Below, piece after piece: positions 37,803-46,586 of a DNA stretch of 64,000 nt. Made by a program: the position numbers and the translations under genes. The DNA is taken from the NCBI GenBank assembly GCA_000158135.1, contig DS999531.1:898132-962131 (forward strand), written 5' to 3'. Source of the DNA: Rhodobacteraceae bacterium KLH11 (GTDB lineage: Bacteria > Pseudomonadota > Alphaproteobacteria > Rhodobacterales > Rhodobacteraceae). The stretch's first letter is position 1; each line of letters starts with the position of its first letter. The notes below the pieces were generated by a model. The model was not told the origin of the DNA. It was given only the letters and a program-made list of their open reading frames with translations, and ran no database searches.

Positions 37803-38828
37803 ATGAGCGATGAACAAATCGGGGGCAAGGGCCACATGGCCGATGCGGCAATCACAATTAATGCACTGCGCAAGACCTATCGCGGAAGCAAGGGTCAACC
37901 TGAAAAACAGGCGCTGAAAGGGATTGATCTGACCGTCCCCCGGGGGTCGGTCTTTGGCCTGCTTGGCCCGAATGGTGCGGGCAAATCGACGTTGATCAAC
38001 ATCCTTGCAGGGCTGGTGGTCAAAACCTCGGGCAAAGTCTCGATCTGGGGGTTTGACCAGGACCGGAATCCGCGCCAATCGCGGGCAGCCATCGGTGTGA
38101 TGCCGCAAGAGCTGAACCTTGATCCGTTCTTTACACCCCGCGGCGCGCTGGAGGTGCAGGCCGGTCTTTACGGCGTGCCGAAATCCGAACGCCGCAGCGA
38201 CGAGATTCTGGAACTGGTGGGCCTCAGCGACAAGGCCGAGGCGTATGCCCGCACCCTGTCGGGCGGCATGCGGCGGCGTTTGCTGTTGGCCAAGGCGCTG
38301 GTGCATCATCCCAGAATTCTGGTGCTGGACGAGCCGACCGCGGGTGTGGATATCGAGCTGCGGCAAATGCTGTGGGCCAATGTACGCAGGCTGAACGAAC
38401 AGGGCATGACCATCATCCTGACCACGCATTATCTGGAGGAAGCACAGGAAATGTGTGACGAAATCGCCATCATCAACCATGGCGAAAAGATCGCGCAGGA
38501 CAGTACTGCCAACCTGCTGGGTCGCATGGACAGCCGCACCATGGTGATTGTGCCAGACAGCCCTGTGAAGACACTGCCAGAGGCCGATAACGTCACGGCT
38601 GCGCTGCGCGATGACGGCAATCTGGTACTGAACTATCACAGCAACCAGACCAGCGCCGAACAGGTGCTTGAGGCCGTCCGGCAGGTTGACATCCGCATCC
38701 GCGACGTGCGCACCGAAGAGGCCGATCTTGAGGATGTCTTCCTCGCACTGACCTCAAGCCGCGCGGATGATCTGCCGGTGGATGATCCCGATCAGCCACA
38801 TCGCGATATCCACCGGGTCAAACTTTAG
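37803..38828 (+). CDS. ABC transporter ATPase, exporter type (DrrA/YadG-like)
   Basis: 341 residues. Walker A is GPNGAGKS, the Q-loop is GVMPQE, the signature is LSGGMRRR and Walker B is LVLDEPTAGVD, followed by TTHYLEEAQ (H-loop). The long C-terminal extension (residues 245-341) resembles DrrA-type regulatory domains. Such ATPases normally have an ABC-2 permease gene directly downstream. Here the next gene is convergent DUF1203, so the permease must be elsewhere or the ATPase serves another system. A later ATG (37836, MADAAITIN) is a possible start. Confidence 0.88.
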   Translation: MSDEQIGGKGHMADAAITINALRKTYRGSKGQPEKQALKGIDLTVPRGSVFGLLGPNGAGKSTLINILAGLVVKTSGKVSIWGFDQDRNPRQSRAAIGVMPQELNLDPFFTPRGALEVQAGLYGVPKSERRSDEILELVGLSDKAEAYARTLSGGMRRRLLLAKALVHHPRILVLDEPTAGVDIELRQMLWANVRRLNEQGMTIILTTHYLEEAQEMCDEIAIINHGEKIAQDSTANLLGRMDSRTMVIVPDSPVKTLPEADNVTAALRDDGNLVLNYHSNQTSAEQVLEAVRQVDIRIRDVRTEEADLEDVFLALTSSRADDLPVDDPDQPHRDIHRVKL

Positions 38829-39292
38829 GCGCGATCAATGCGTGCGTGATAACAATTGTTCAAAGCAGACCGGATATGGATATAGGCCACGTCTGCGCGG
38901 TCGAAGATGTTTGCCGCCGCCGCGTGCAACAGTGTCTGCGGGGTGATAATCCCGGTTCCATAGACCACCCGGTCATCCGGGCCATAGCCCTTGATCAGAT
39001 AGTTGGCAGAGGCAGTCAACGCCTCGGGCAAGATGTCCGGGTCCTCATGTCGGGCGCAGGGTTCAGCACAAAGATAGATCGGCCCGGTTTCGGCAAAGGG
39101 CTGCGTTTCAGGAAAGGGCCGATGCGCCAGAACCAGCATCTCTTTGCCTTCGGGGATGTAGGTCAGGCAATGACGGCAGGGATTCCCTGCACCGTTTGAA
39201 ATTGCCCGCTCTGGCGGGTTTCCATATCCGTCCGGCGCACCGGCCCGATAGGCCTGAACCTGTTCGGTGGGAAGGGCAGAAATCCTGTGCAT
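38825..39292 (-). CDS. DUF1203 domain-containing protein
   Basis: 155 residues. It carries the family pattern CRHCLTYIPEGKEMLVLAHRPF, IYLCAEPCARHE, and a C-terminal IHIRSALNNCYHARIDR. Conserved Cys and His residues suggest a bound metal or redox pair, but the function is unknown. The start at 39292 gives the standard MHRISALPTEQV. It overlaps the convergent ABC ATPase stop by four bases and is divergent from an EamA transporter across a 195-bp gap. Confidence 0.88.
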   Translation of the reverse strand: MHRISALPTEQVQAYRAGAPDGYGNPPERAISNGAGNPCRHCLTYIPEGKEMLVLAHRPFPETQPFAETGPIYLCAEPCARHEDPDILPEALTASANYLIKGYGPDDRVVYGTGIITPQTLLHAAAANIFDRADVAYIHIRSALNNCYHARIDRA

Positions 39293-39487
39293 GATATATC
39301 TCCGTTGAGTTCAGAGCGATCATGCCCGCCGCAAAGAGCGGCCTCGACCCGTTTCCTGCGCATTGCATCAGGTGCAACCCTGCTTCCCAGGCCATGTTAG
39401 CGTTAAAATTCAGACTATCGATTACAAAAATTTGAGTCTATGCAGGCGTAAACACCCCAACCGAATTCATCTGCCGAGGGCTCTGAC

Positions 39488-40426
39488 ATGAGCGCGCAAA
39501 ACACCACCCTTCGCGGGTTAGGCTTTGCATTTCTGGGTTTTGCAGTCTTTGCCACCCATGATGTGCTGATCAAAGTGCTGGGCAGTACCTATTCGGTGCT
39601 GCAGATCATCTTTTTCGCCACGCTGTTTTCCTTTGTTCCGATGGCCGTCACCATTCTGACTGACCGGACAACCGGCAATTTCCTGCCGCGCCACCCGTGG
39701 CTGATCCTGCTGCGCTCGGCCCTGATGATCACCGCGATGTCCTGTGCTTTCTACGCGTTCTCGGTGCTGCCCTTGGCCGAGGTCTACTCGCTGCTCTTTT
39801 CCTTCCCGCTGATCGTAACGGTCCTGTCGATCCCGGTACTGGGCGAGGTTGTCCGCGCCCAACGATGGGCCGCTGTCGGGGTGGGCCTGATCGGCGTTCT
39901 GATCGTACTGCGCCCGGGCGCAACCGACATTACGCTGGGCCATCTGGCCGCACTGATGGCGGCGTTCTGCAGCGCCTTTGCCTCGGTGCTGGTGCGTAAG
40001 ATCGGAAATGAAGAGCGGTCTGCCGTGCTGATCCTCTATCCGATGCTGCTGGCCATTGTGGTTATGAGCATCGCGCAACCGGCGGTCTATCAACCGCCAT
40101 CTCTGTTGCATCTGGCGATGATGGCGCTGGTCGGTGTGTTCTCGGTCATCGCGCAGCATCTGATCATCCTCGCCTATCGCGCCGCCCCTGCCGGGGTTAT
40201 CGCCCCAAGCCAATACAGCCAGATCATCTGGGCCACGATCTTCGGCGTGATTTTCTTTGGCGAACATCCGGATGCCTGGGTCGCGATCGGGGCCAGCATC
40301 ATCATCGCATCGGGCGTCTTTGTGGTCTGGCGTGAAAGCCGATCCAATACCACCTCTGCCAATACTCCGGTTCTGCGCGTTCGGTCTCCCAGATCGGACA
40401 CGGGCGCAACCAGACCCGGAGAATAA
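39488..40426 (+). CDS. DMT superfamily (EamA) transporter
   Basis: 312 residues with ten hydrophobic segments in two EamA domains (TTLRGLGFAFLGFAVFATHDVLIK; ITLGHLAALMAAFCSAFASVLVRKIG). Close relatives are often annotated as S-adenosylmethionine or general metabolite carriers, but the substrate cannot be set here. The C-terminus is hydrophilic (WRESRSNTTSANTPVLRV). The 195-bp region upstream was searched by eye for a riboswitch and nothing convincing was found. Confidence 0.88.
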   Translation: MSAQNTTLRGLGFAFLGFAVFATHDVLIKVLGSTYSVLQIIFFATLFSFVPMAVTILTDRTTGNFLPRHPWLILLRSALMITAMSCAFYAFSVLPLAEVYSLLFSFPLIVTVLSIPVLGEVVRAQRWAAVGVGLIGVLIVLRPGATDITLGHLAALMAAFCSAFASVLVRKIGNEERSAVLILYPMLLAIVVMSIAQPAVYQPPSLLHLAMMALVGVFSVIAQHLIILAYRAAPAGVIAPSQYSQIIWATIFGVIFFGEHPDAWVAIGASIIIASGVFVVWRESRSNTTSANTPVLRVRSPRSDTGATRPGE

Positions 40427-40451
40427 AAACGGCGCGCCGGATCGCGCGCCG
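40425..40451 (-). terminator. Intrinsic terminator of the formaldehyde dehydrogenase gene
   Basis: CGGCGCG (40430-40436) pairs with CGCGCCG (40445-40451). On the minus strand the stem is followed directly by TTTTTATTC. It sits between the convergent EamA transporter and class III alcohol dehydrogenase genes. Confidence 0.8.
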
Positions 40452-40479
40452 CACAAGCCGTTTCATCCGATTTAGAGCC

Positions 40480-41592
40480 TTAGTAGACCACCACCGAGCG
40501 GATGCTTTCGCCCTTATGCATCAGGTCGAACCCATGGTTGATATCGTCCAGACCCATGGTATGGGTGATCATCGGGTCAATCTCGATCTTGCCGTCCATG
40601 TACCAGTCAACGATTTTGGGTACATCAGTGCGGCCCCGCGCGCCGCCAAAGGCGGTGCCACGCCACGAACGGCCGGTGACCAGCTGGAACGGGCGGGTCG
40701 ATATCTCGGCTCCGGCAGGGGCGACACCGATAATAATCGATTCACCCCAACCTTTGTGCGCCGATTCCAGTGCATCACGCATCACGCCAACATTGCCGGT
40801 CGCATCGAATGTATAATCCGCACCGCCCTTGGTCAGATTGACCAGATAGGGCACCAGATCGCCTTCTACCTCGGACGGGTTCACGAAATCCGTCATCCCG
40901 AATCTGGTAGCCATCTCAACCTTGGATGGGTTCAGGTCGACGCCGACGATCTGGTCGGCTCCGGCCAGGCGCAGGCCCTGAATCACGTTCAGACCAATAC
41001 CACCCAGACCGAACACGATGGCGCGGCTGCCGATTTCCACCTTCGCGGTGTTGATCACCGCGCCGATGCCCGTGGTCACACCGCAACCGATATAGCAGAT
41101 CTTGTCGAACGGTGCGTCCTCACGCACCTTGGCCAGCGCAATCTCGGGCAGGACCGTGTGGTTTGCGAAGGTCGAGCAGCCCATATAGTGCAGGATCGGA
41201 TCGCCATCCAGCGTCGAAAAGCGTGAAGTGCCGTCGGGCATCAGGCCCTGCCCTTGCGTTTCACGGATCGCCTGACACAGGTTGGTCTTGGGATGCAGAC
41301 AGTATTCACACTCGCGACATTCAGGCGTGTAGAGCGGGATCACGTGATCACCCGGTTTCAGGCTGGTCACGCCCGGACCAACCTCGACCACGACACCTGC
41401 GCCTTCATGGCCCAGAATCGCCGGAAACAGGCCTTCGGGATCAGCGCCCGACAGGGTAAATTCATCGGTGTGGCAGATGCCGGTGGCCTTGATCTCGACC
41501 AGAACCTCACCGGCCTTGGGGCCTTCAAGGTTCACATCCATCACTTCCAAAGGTTTGCCCGCCTGAACGGCGACGGCGGCACGGGTACGCAT
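40480..41592 (-). CDS. S-(hydroxymethyl)glutathione dehydrogenase / class III alcohol dehydrogenase
   Basis: Oxidises the glutathione adduct of formaldehyde with NAD in the cytoplasm, for formaldehyde detoxification or C1 oxidation. The 370-residue protein has the catalytic zinc region [20 protein letters not shown] with GHEGAG, the structural zinc [15 protein letters not shown], the cofactor loop [13 protein letters not shown], and [13 protein letters not shown], which includes the class III Arg. The start at 41592 is the usual MRTRAAVA. Neither the S-formylglutathione hydrolase nor the glutathione-adduct-forming gene is adjacent. A strong terminator follows. Confidence 0.96.
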   Translation of the reverse strand: MRTRAAVAVQAGKPLEVMDVNLEGPKAGEVLVEIKATGICHTDEFTLSGADPEGLFPAILGHEGAGVVVEVGPGVTSLKPGDHVIPLYTPECRECEYCLHPKTNLCQAIRETQGQGLMPDGTSRFSTLDGDPILHYMGCSTFANHTVLPEIALAKVREDAPFDKICYIGCGVTTGIGAVINTAKVEIGSRAIVFGLGGIGLNVIQGLRLAGADQIVGVDLNPSKVEMATRFGMTDFVNPSEVEGDLVPYLVNLTKGGADYTFDATGNVGVMRDALESAHKGWGESIIIGVAPAGAEISTRPFQLVTGRSWRGTAFGGARGRTDVPKIVDWYMDGKIEIDPMITHTMGLDDINHGFDLMHKGESIRSVVVY

Positions 41593-41720
41593 CCTGCTGT
41601 CTCCCTGTTAAATTTCCCCGACCCTGCTTCAAATACAGGGTGTTTTCAACTGCGCTTTCATGACAGGCTGGCTAAATCTTTGATATTTCAGAAACGACAT
41701 AGACGGGGAAAGCTACGCCA

Positions 41721-42008
41721 ATGCGCCCATCAATTCCATTTTTATGCCTTCTTGCCGCCTGTGGTGCGACACCCGAAACCGAAGATCCCCCGCCGTCTGT
41801 CGAGACATCTGTGGTTGATCTGGCTTTTTGCAAGGGTGAGCCTTTCGCCGATTCCATTGGCCAGCCGGTTTCAACAATTCAGGCCGACCTGCCCGAACGA
41901 TCCCGTGTTCTCGGCCCGGATGATATCGCAACGCAGGATTACCGCATTGACCGGTTAAACGTATATGTGAGCGGTACAGGGATCATTGAGGCACTAACCT
42001 GCGGCTGA
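41721..42008 (+). CDS. Lipoprotein of the I78 peptidase-inhibitor-like family
   Basis: 95 residues. A lipoprotein signal peptide ends in the lipobox LAAC (residue 14 Cys), then a Pro-rich linker. The domain shows the I78 pattern of IGQPVSTIQADLPERSRVLGP, TQDYRIDRLNVYVSG and IIEALTCG. Family members inhibit elastase- or subtilisin-type proteases; an envelope-protective role is inference. GGGGA precedes the ATG. It is divergent from the formaldehyde dehydrogenase and convergent with the SDR gene two bases away. Confidence 0.8.
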   Translation: MRPSIPFLCLLAACGATPETEDPPPSVETSVVDLAFCKGEPFADSIGQPVSTIQADLPERSRVLGPDDIATQDYRIDRLNVYVSGTGIIEALTCG

Positions 42009-42010
42009 GG

Positions 42011-42736
42011 TCACTTTCCCCGGTAAACCAGTATATCCGGCAGGTAGCCAATCAGGCGCACCAACCATGAGAATGGTGCCGGAAAATCGGTGCGGAACCG
42101 GCGGCGTGACATCGCCCGCATCACACGATCAGCCGCATCCTCGGGCGTCATCAGCATCGGCATTCTGAAGCTGTTTTTCCCGGTCAGGCGCGTCTTGATA
42201 AAACCGGGATTGACGATGCGCACCGTCACGCCCGTTCCTGCCAGATCATGCCGCATGGTTTCCGCCAGCGAGATCAGGGCCGCTTTGCTCGCCCCATAGG
42301 AAATGGCGTTGGGCAGGCCGTGATACCCGGCCAGCGACCCGATAAGGGTGATATCACCGCGCCCGTCCTGCACGAGCCCGGGCACGGTTTCACCCAGAAC
42401 CCGCAACGCGCCGGTATAGTTGACGTCACTGATGGTCAGCGCGGCCTCGGTATCCCATTTGGCTGTTGTGATCGGGTCATAGGCACCCGCATTATAAACC
42501 AGCCCGTCAAAGGTTCCGACCTCGGCCACCGCATGCCGGACGGCCTCCGGATCGGTAACATCGAATGGGACAGCACGTGCATTGGGCAGCGCAGCGCAAA
42601 GCTCGGCCAACCGCGCTGCATTGCGTGCAGACAGGATCAGATTTGCGCCCTGACGGCTTAACGCCTCGGCCAAAGCACGGCCCAGCCCTTCGCTGGCACC
42701 AATGATCCAATAGGTTTTTCCATCAAAGCTGCTCAT
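42011..42736 (-). CDS. Short-chain dehydrogenase/reductase linked to a stress-type lipid locus
   Basis: 241 residues. The cofactor loop is GASEGLGRAL, followed by NAGAYD, Ser near 134 (LIGSLAGYHG) and Y147-x-x-x-K151 in SYGASKAAL. The C-terminus has a hydrophobic stretch (FSWLVRLIGYLPDILVYRGK). It is transcribed away from the FAD oxidoreductase gene, and the shared 191-bp region carries two facing TGATCC-N18 promoters, so it is probably co-regulated with that cluster. The substrate is unknown; a lipid is plausible from context only. Confidence 0.88.
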   Translation of the reverse strand: MSSFDGKTYWIIGASEGLGRALAEALSRQGANLILSARNAARLAELCAALPNARAVPFDVTDPEAVRHAVAEVGTFDGLVYNAGAYDPITTAKWDTEAALTISDVNYTGALRVLGETVPGLVQDGRGDITLIGSLAGYHGLPNAISYGASKAALISLAETMRHDLAGTGVTVRIVNPGFIKTRLTGKNSFRMPMLMTPEDAADRVMRAMSRRRFRTDFPAPFSWLVRLIGYLPDILVYRGK

Positions 42737-42763
42737 ACCCGGGCCATATAGTTCCTGCTGAGT

Positions 42764-42793
42764 ATATTACGACCCGCCGCGTCGGTCGGATCA
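42764..42793 (-). promoter_or_regulatory. Candidate ECF (RpoE/ChrR-type) promoter for the SDR gene
   Basis: The minus strand reads TGATCC (42793-42788), exactly 18 bases, then TAATAT (42769-42764), about 28 bases before the ATG at 42736. The -35 matches the TGATCC I recall for the Rhodobacter sphaeroides RpoE (ChrR-controlled) promoters. The -10 match is partial. Confidence 0.5.
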
Positions 42794-42869
42794 CGCCCCG
42801 CATTCAAAAGGTGCCACCAGTAACCAGACATCACAACATAGTGCATCTGCAAAAAACTTCTGATGCATT

Positions 42870-42899
42870 TGATCCAGCGCCCCATATCCTGCGTATCTT
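42870..42899 (+). promoter_or_regulatory. Candidate ECF (RpoE/ChrR-type) promoter for the FAD oxidoreductase operon
   Basis: The plus strand reads TGATCC (42870-42875), exactly 18 bases, then TATCTT (42894-42899), 28 bases before the ATG at 42928. The same -35 and spacer length appear on the opposite strand for the divergent SDR gene, which strengthens the case for a common sigma factor. Confidence 0.5.
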
Positions 42900-42927
42900 A
42901 TTGTAAATACCGAATAACGAGGATGGA

Positions 42928-44256
42928 ATGTTCGACGAAACCCGGGGCGTACGCAAGAAAATCGCAGTCATAGGCGCAGGCATTTCAGGTCTCTCCGCAG
43001 CTTATTACCTTTCTGACAACCACGATATCACCGTGTTCGAGGCTGAACCGCGCCTGGGCGGCCACGCCCGCACAGTGATGGCCGGCAAGAATGGGGATCA
43101 GCCGGTCGATACCGGGTTTATCGTCTTCAACTATGCCACCTATCCCTACCTGACCGGGTTGTTCGATGAACTGAACGTCCCGGTGACCAAAAGCGAGATG
43201 AGCTTTGGTGCCACCATCGACAATGGGCGCATCGAGTACGGGTTGAACAACCTGCGCACGCTGACGGCACAGAAGCGCAACCTCGCCCGTCCGGCCTATT
43301 ACAAGATGATCGCTGACATCCTGCGCTTTGGCAAAGAGGCCCCCGATGCGGCCCAGGACGATGACACCACGATCGGAGAGCTGGTGGATCAGCTGCGACT
43401 GGGCCACTGGTTCCGGCACAACTACCTGATGCCCATGTGCGGCGCGATCTGGTCAACGCCGGTGGAGTTTGTCGATCAGTTCCCCGCCCGCTCGCTGGTG
43501 CAGTTCTTCCGCAACCATGCGCTGCTGGCCAGCGGTCGCGCCAATCAGCATCAGTGGTACACGGTCAAGGGTGGCAGCATCGAATATGTCCGCCGGATCG
43601 AGGCCGCGTTGCGCGTGCGCGGCGCTGACATCCGCCTTGCCTCGCCCGTTCAGCGGATCGAACGGCATGATCTGGGTGTGACTGTCCATGCGGGAGGCGA
43701 GGCCAAGCTTTTTGACGAGATCATTCTGGCCACCCATTCCGACCAGTCCCTTGCCATTCTGGGCGATGCGGCGACCGCGGCAGAGACAGCCGCGCTTGGC
43801 GCGATCAGGTATCAGCCAAACAAAGCGATCCTCCATTGCGATCCCGGCCAGATGCCGCGCCGTCGCGCCTGCTGGTCCAGTTGGACCTATCGGTCGCAAA
43901 AGGGCAATGTTGGGGTCACATATTGGATGAACCGGCTTCAGAACATCCCCGACAGCGACCCGCTGTTTGTGTCGTTAAACGCCGCGTCAGACATTCCTGC
44001 GGATAAAATCTATGACGAGGTCGAATTCGCCCATCCGGTGTTCGACAAAGCCGCCCTGCGCGCGCAAGGGCAAATCCGCGCGATGCAGGGGCAGAATCGA
44101 ACCTGGTTTGCCGGGGCTTACAACCGGCATGGCTTTCACGAAGACGGAATTGCCAGCGCGATGCATGTGGTCGAGCGCATCACTGGCACCCCGCAGATTA
44201 TCGGAGCTGACAATGGCATTTCTGAAAAAGAACCAATCGTCCCTGCCTCGGCTTGA
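42928..44256 (+). CDS. FAD-dependent oxidoreductase (amine-oxidase-like), stress-lipid locus
   Basis: 442 residues. The N-terminal dinucleotide site is VIGAGISGLSAAYYLSD, with FEAEPRLGGHART. The NAD-binding_8/amine-oxidase-like body ends with WFAGAYNRHGFHEDGIASAM near the C-terminus, typical of oxidoreductases found beside cyclopropane-synthase-type methyltransferases and DUF1365 proteins. In Rhodobacter such a gene belongs to the RpoE-ChrR singlet-oxygen regulon and to modified fatty acid synthesis (recollection). It is first in a five-gene plus-strand operon and overlaps the next gene by 44 bp. The usual DUF1365 and methyltransferase genes are missing here. Confidence 0.88.
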   Translation: MFDETRGVRKKIAVIGAGISGLSAAYYLSDNHDITVFEAEPRLGGHARTVMAGKNGDQPVDTGFIVFNYATYPYLTGLFDELNVPVTKSEMSFGATIDNGRIEYGLNNLRTLTAQKRNLARPAYYKMIADILRFGKEAPDAAQDDDTTIGELVDQLRLGHWFRHNYLMPMCGAIWSTPVEFVDQFPARSLVQFFRNHALLASGRANQHQWYTVKGGSIEYVRRIEAALRVRGADIRLASPVQRIERHDLGVTVHAGGEAKLFDEIILATHSDQSLAILGDAATAAETAALGAIRYQPNKAILHCDPGQMPRRRACWSSWTYRSQKGNVGVTYWMNRLQNIPDSDPLFVSLNAASDIPADKIYDEVEFAHPVFDKAALRAQGQIRAMQGQNRTWFAGAYNRHGFHEDGIASAMHVVERITGTPQIIGADNGISEKEPIVPASA

Positions 44257-44749
44257 TGTTGGCGCGGCGCTGGTGGCGCTGATGCTGCTGATCCCCGGAG
44301 GGTTGGCAGCGTCGCCCGTTTTTGGCGCCCTCGACAATGCGGAACTGCGGGGCACTGCAACCTTCCGCTATTTGGGTTTCCCGCTCTACGATGCGCAATT
44401 GTTCACGCAGCGCGGCGCACCCCTGAGCTGGAACGAGGATTTCGGGCTGGAACTGCGCTATCGCCGCAATGTGACGAAAAAGGCCCTGATCAACTCGACA
44501 CTGGACGAAATGGAGCGCATTGGCCACGCCGCGCCTGTTCGCGATCAACTTGAGGTCTGTTTTCATGCGATCAGCAAGGGGGATCGATATCTGGCAATCT
44601 CGCAGGGGCCCGATACCGTTGGGTTCTGGCTGAATGGCCGCAAGGTCTGCACCATGTCCTATCCGGGCATCAAACGCAGCTTCATGTCGATCTTTCTGGG
44701 CGAAAACACCCGATCCGCTGCCTTCACGCAGGCGCTGCGAGGGAACTGA
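44213..44749 (+). CDS. Chalcone-isomerase-like exported protein
   Basis: 178 residues with an N-terminal hydrophobic signal or anchor (ALVALMLLIPGGLAASP). The domain begins LRGTATFRYLGFPLYDAQLFTQ and continues with LELRYRRNVTKKALINSTLDEM and PGIKRSFMSIFLGEN, the bacterial chalcone-isomerase-like pattern. These proteins are not true flavonoid enzymes; fatty-acid binding has been suggested for the fold. The ATG at 44213 lies inside the end of the FAD oxidoreductase gene, and the stop touches the MFS start, so the operon is tightly coupled. Confidence 0.83.
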   Translation: MAFLKKNQSSLPRLDVGAALVALMLLIPGGLAASPVFGALDNAELRGTATFRYLGFPLYDAQLFTQRGAPLSWNEDFGLELRYRRNVTKKALINSTLDEMERIGHAAPVRDQLEVCFHAISKGDRYLAISQGPDTVGFWLNGRKVCTMSYPGIKRSFMSIFLGENTRSAAFTQALRGN

Positions 44750-45972
44750 TGCTGTATCCGCGGGTCAGCCTCTATGCGCTGATGCTTGCTGCGGCGGGTA
44801 TCCCGCTTTACATCCACCTGCCGCGGTTCGCCGCCGTTAATCTGGGTATCGGGCTGGGGGTGATCGGTACCGTTCTGCTGGCCATCAGGTTGGTCGATCT
44901 GGTGCAGGACCCGCTGATCGGCTGGGCCATTGACCGCTGGCCCGGCGGGCAAATGCTGTTTGCCACCACCGCCGCACTAGGTCTGGCGATTGGCTTTCCC
45001 TTACTCTTCGGCTTGTCGGAAGGCACCAACATCGCTGTGTTAGTGTCGATTTTGATTCTGTTATTCTCGGCCTACAGCCTCGGGACCATCCTTCTCTATG
45101 GTCGCAGTGCAACGCTTGCCAAACGGACCAATCCGCAAGAGCTGATGACACTGGCTGCCTTCCGCGAAGGCGGGCAACTGACAGGCGTGGTGCTCGCGGC
45201 TGCCGCGCCTGCCCTGTTCGTGGCGCTGGGCGCAGGGGCGCAGGGGTATCCGGCTTTTGGGCTGTTCCTTGGCATATTGGCCCTGGTGACGCTGGCCGCG
45301 ACCCTTCCGATGTGGCGTCGCACGCCAATCACCGGGCAGGGTTTGTCCTTTGCCGGGCTCGGTCAGGCCGGAGCGCTGCGCCTGCTGGTCCTGGCACTGG
45401 TCAACAGCCTGCCTGTGGCGATCACTTCAACGCTGTTTCTGTTTTTCGTCGAGGACCGGCTGCAACTGCCGGGCAAAGCCGGGCCGCTCTTGATCCTGTT
45501 CTTTCTCAGCGCCGGGCTCAGCGTGCCGTTCTGGGCGCGGCTCAGCAACCGGATTGGCGCGAAACAGACTCTGATAATCGCGATGCCGCTGGCCATTCTC
45601 GGCTTTGTCGGGGCCGCCCTTCTGATCCCCGGAAATCTGGCCGGGTTCGCGGTTATCTGCCTTGCATCCGGGGCCGCCCTTGGCGCGGATATGGTGGTGC
45701 TGCCCGCCATGTTCTCTGTCGCTCTGACACGCGCAGGGCTGAACGCCTCGGCCGCGTTCGGCATCTGGTCATTCGCGGGCAAGCTCGGGCTCGCTCTGGC
45801 TGCCTTTTTCACTCTGCCACTGCTGGAACGCAGCGGATTCACACCGGGGCAGGCCAATTCGGCTGAGGCTTTGAACACACTCACCCTCGCCTATGCGGTA
45901 CTGCCCTGCATTCTCAAACTCGGCGCGTTCGGGATGGTCCTGACATTGCCGACGGAGGTCTCTGCCAAATGA
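44749..45972 (+). CDS. MFS transporter (GPH sugar:cation symporter-like)
   Basis: 407 residues with about twelve hydrophobic segments. RLVDLVQDPLIGWAIDRWPGG in the first loop is the GPH/MelB-type pattern (D-x-x-x-DP-x-x-G). The ATG at 44749 shares its first base with the chalcone-isomerase-like stop. Related transporters are regular members of the FAD oxidoreductase / DUF3833 locus. Its substrate is unknown; a lipid-related or osmolyte substrate is only a guess from context. Confidence 0.87.
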   Translation: MLYPRVSLYALMLAAAGIPLYIHLPRFAAVNLGIGLGVIGTVLLAIRLVDLVQDPLIGWAIDRWPGGQMLFATTAALGLAIGFPLLFGLSEGTNIAVLVSILILLFSAYSLGTILLYGRSATLAKRTNPQELMTLAAFREGGQLTGVVLAAAAPALFVALGAGAQGYPAFGLFLGILALVTLAATLPMWRRTPITGQGLSFAGLGQAGALRLLVLALVNSLPVAITSTLFLFFVEDRLQLPGKAGPLLILFFLSAGLSVPFWARLSNRIGAKQTLIIAMPLAILGFVGAALLIPGNLAGFAVICLASGAALGADMVVLPAMFSVALTRAGLNASAAFGIWSFAGKLGLALAAFFTLPLLERSGFTPGQANSAEALNTLTLAYAVLPCILKLGAFGMVLTLPTEVSAK

Positions 45973-46586
45973 AACTTCTTCTGATCTGTCTGCTTGCCCT
46001 CTTTGCACTTTTTGCAGCCAGGGACCGCTTTCTCAGCTTCCGGTCGCAATCGCCAGCCGACTATACCGGCACCGGACCCGCATTTTCGCTGAAAGAAAAC
46101 CTGAACGGAGAGATCCTGTCAGAAGGGCTGATCTATGGCCCCAACGGCAAGATGTCGAACAGCTTTGTTGCGCGCATGGTGGGTGAATGGGATGGCAATA
46201 CCGGAACCCTGTCCGAATATTTCACCTATTCCAACGGCAAGCAGATGACCCGCAAATGGTATCTGACGCTGGGCACCGGCAACACCTTCACCGCAACCGC
46301 AGATGACATCGTGGGCGAGGGCAAAGGCGTGATTTCAGGCGCGACCGTGAAACTAACCTATCGCATCATTCTGCCCGGGGATGCGGGCGGGCACACTCTG
46401 GATGTGACCGACTGGATGTACCTGACCGAAAACGGGGCGATCATGAACCGGTCCGAGATGCGGAAATTCGGAATCAAGGTGGCCGAGCTGGTTGCCACGA
46501 TGCGCCCGGCCCCTGAGGTAAAATCGGCTTATCTGAATGGTGCAAACGGCCACGATTCAGACTCTGAACTGCAGGTTTTGCAATGA
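45969..46586 (+). CDS. DUF3833 family protein (paralogue 1)
   Basis: 205 residues with an N-terminal hydrophobic segment (LLLICLLALFALFAARD). The DUF3833 body runs LSEGLIYGPNGKMSNSFVARMVGEWDGNTGTLSEYFTYSNGKQMTRKW and VTDWMYLTENGAIMNRSEMRKFGIKVAEL, predicted to be a beta-barrel-like lipid-binding fold. It has a longer hydrophilic tail than its neighbour. The start overlaps the MFS stop by four bases. The function is unknown. Confidence 0.87.
   Translation: MKLLLICLLALFALFAARDRFLSFRSQSPADYTGTGPAFSLKENLNGEILSEGLIYGPNGKMSNSFVARMVGEWDGNTGTLSEYFTYSNGKQMTRKWYLTLGTGNTFTATADDIVGEGKGVISGATVKLTYRIILPGDAGGHTLDVTDWMYLTENGAIMNRSEMRKFGIKVAELVATMRPAPEVKSAYLNGANGHDSDSELQVLQ

Noticed and set aside
39293..39487. 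Possible riboswitch upstream of the EamA transporter
   Set aside because: The 195-bp gap was inspected for SAM-II and other alphaproteobacterial riboswitch patterns; no paired helices with recognisable conserved bases were found.
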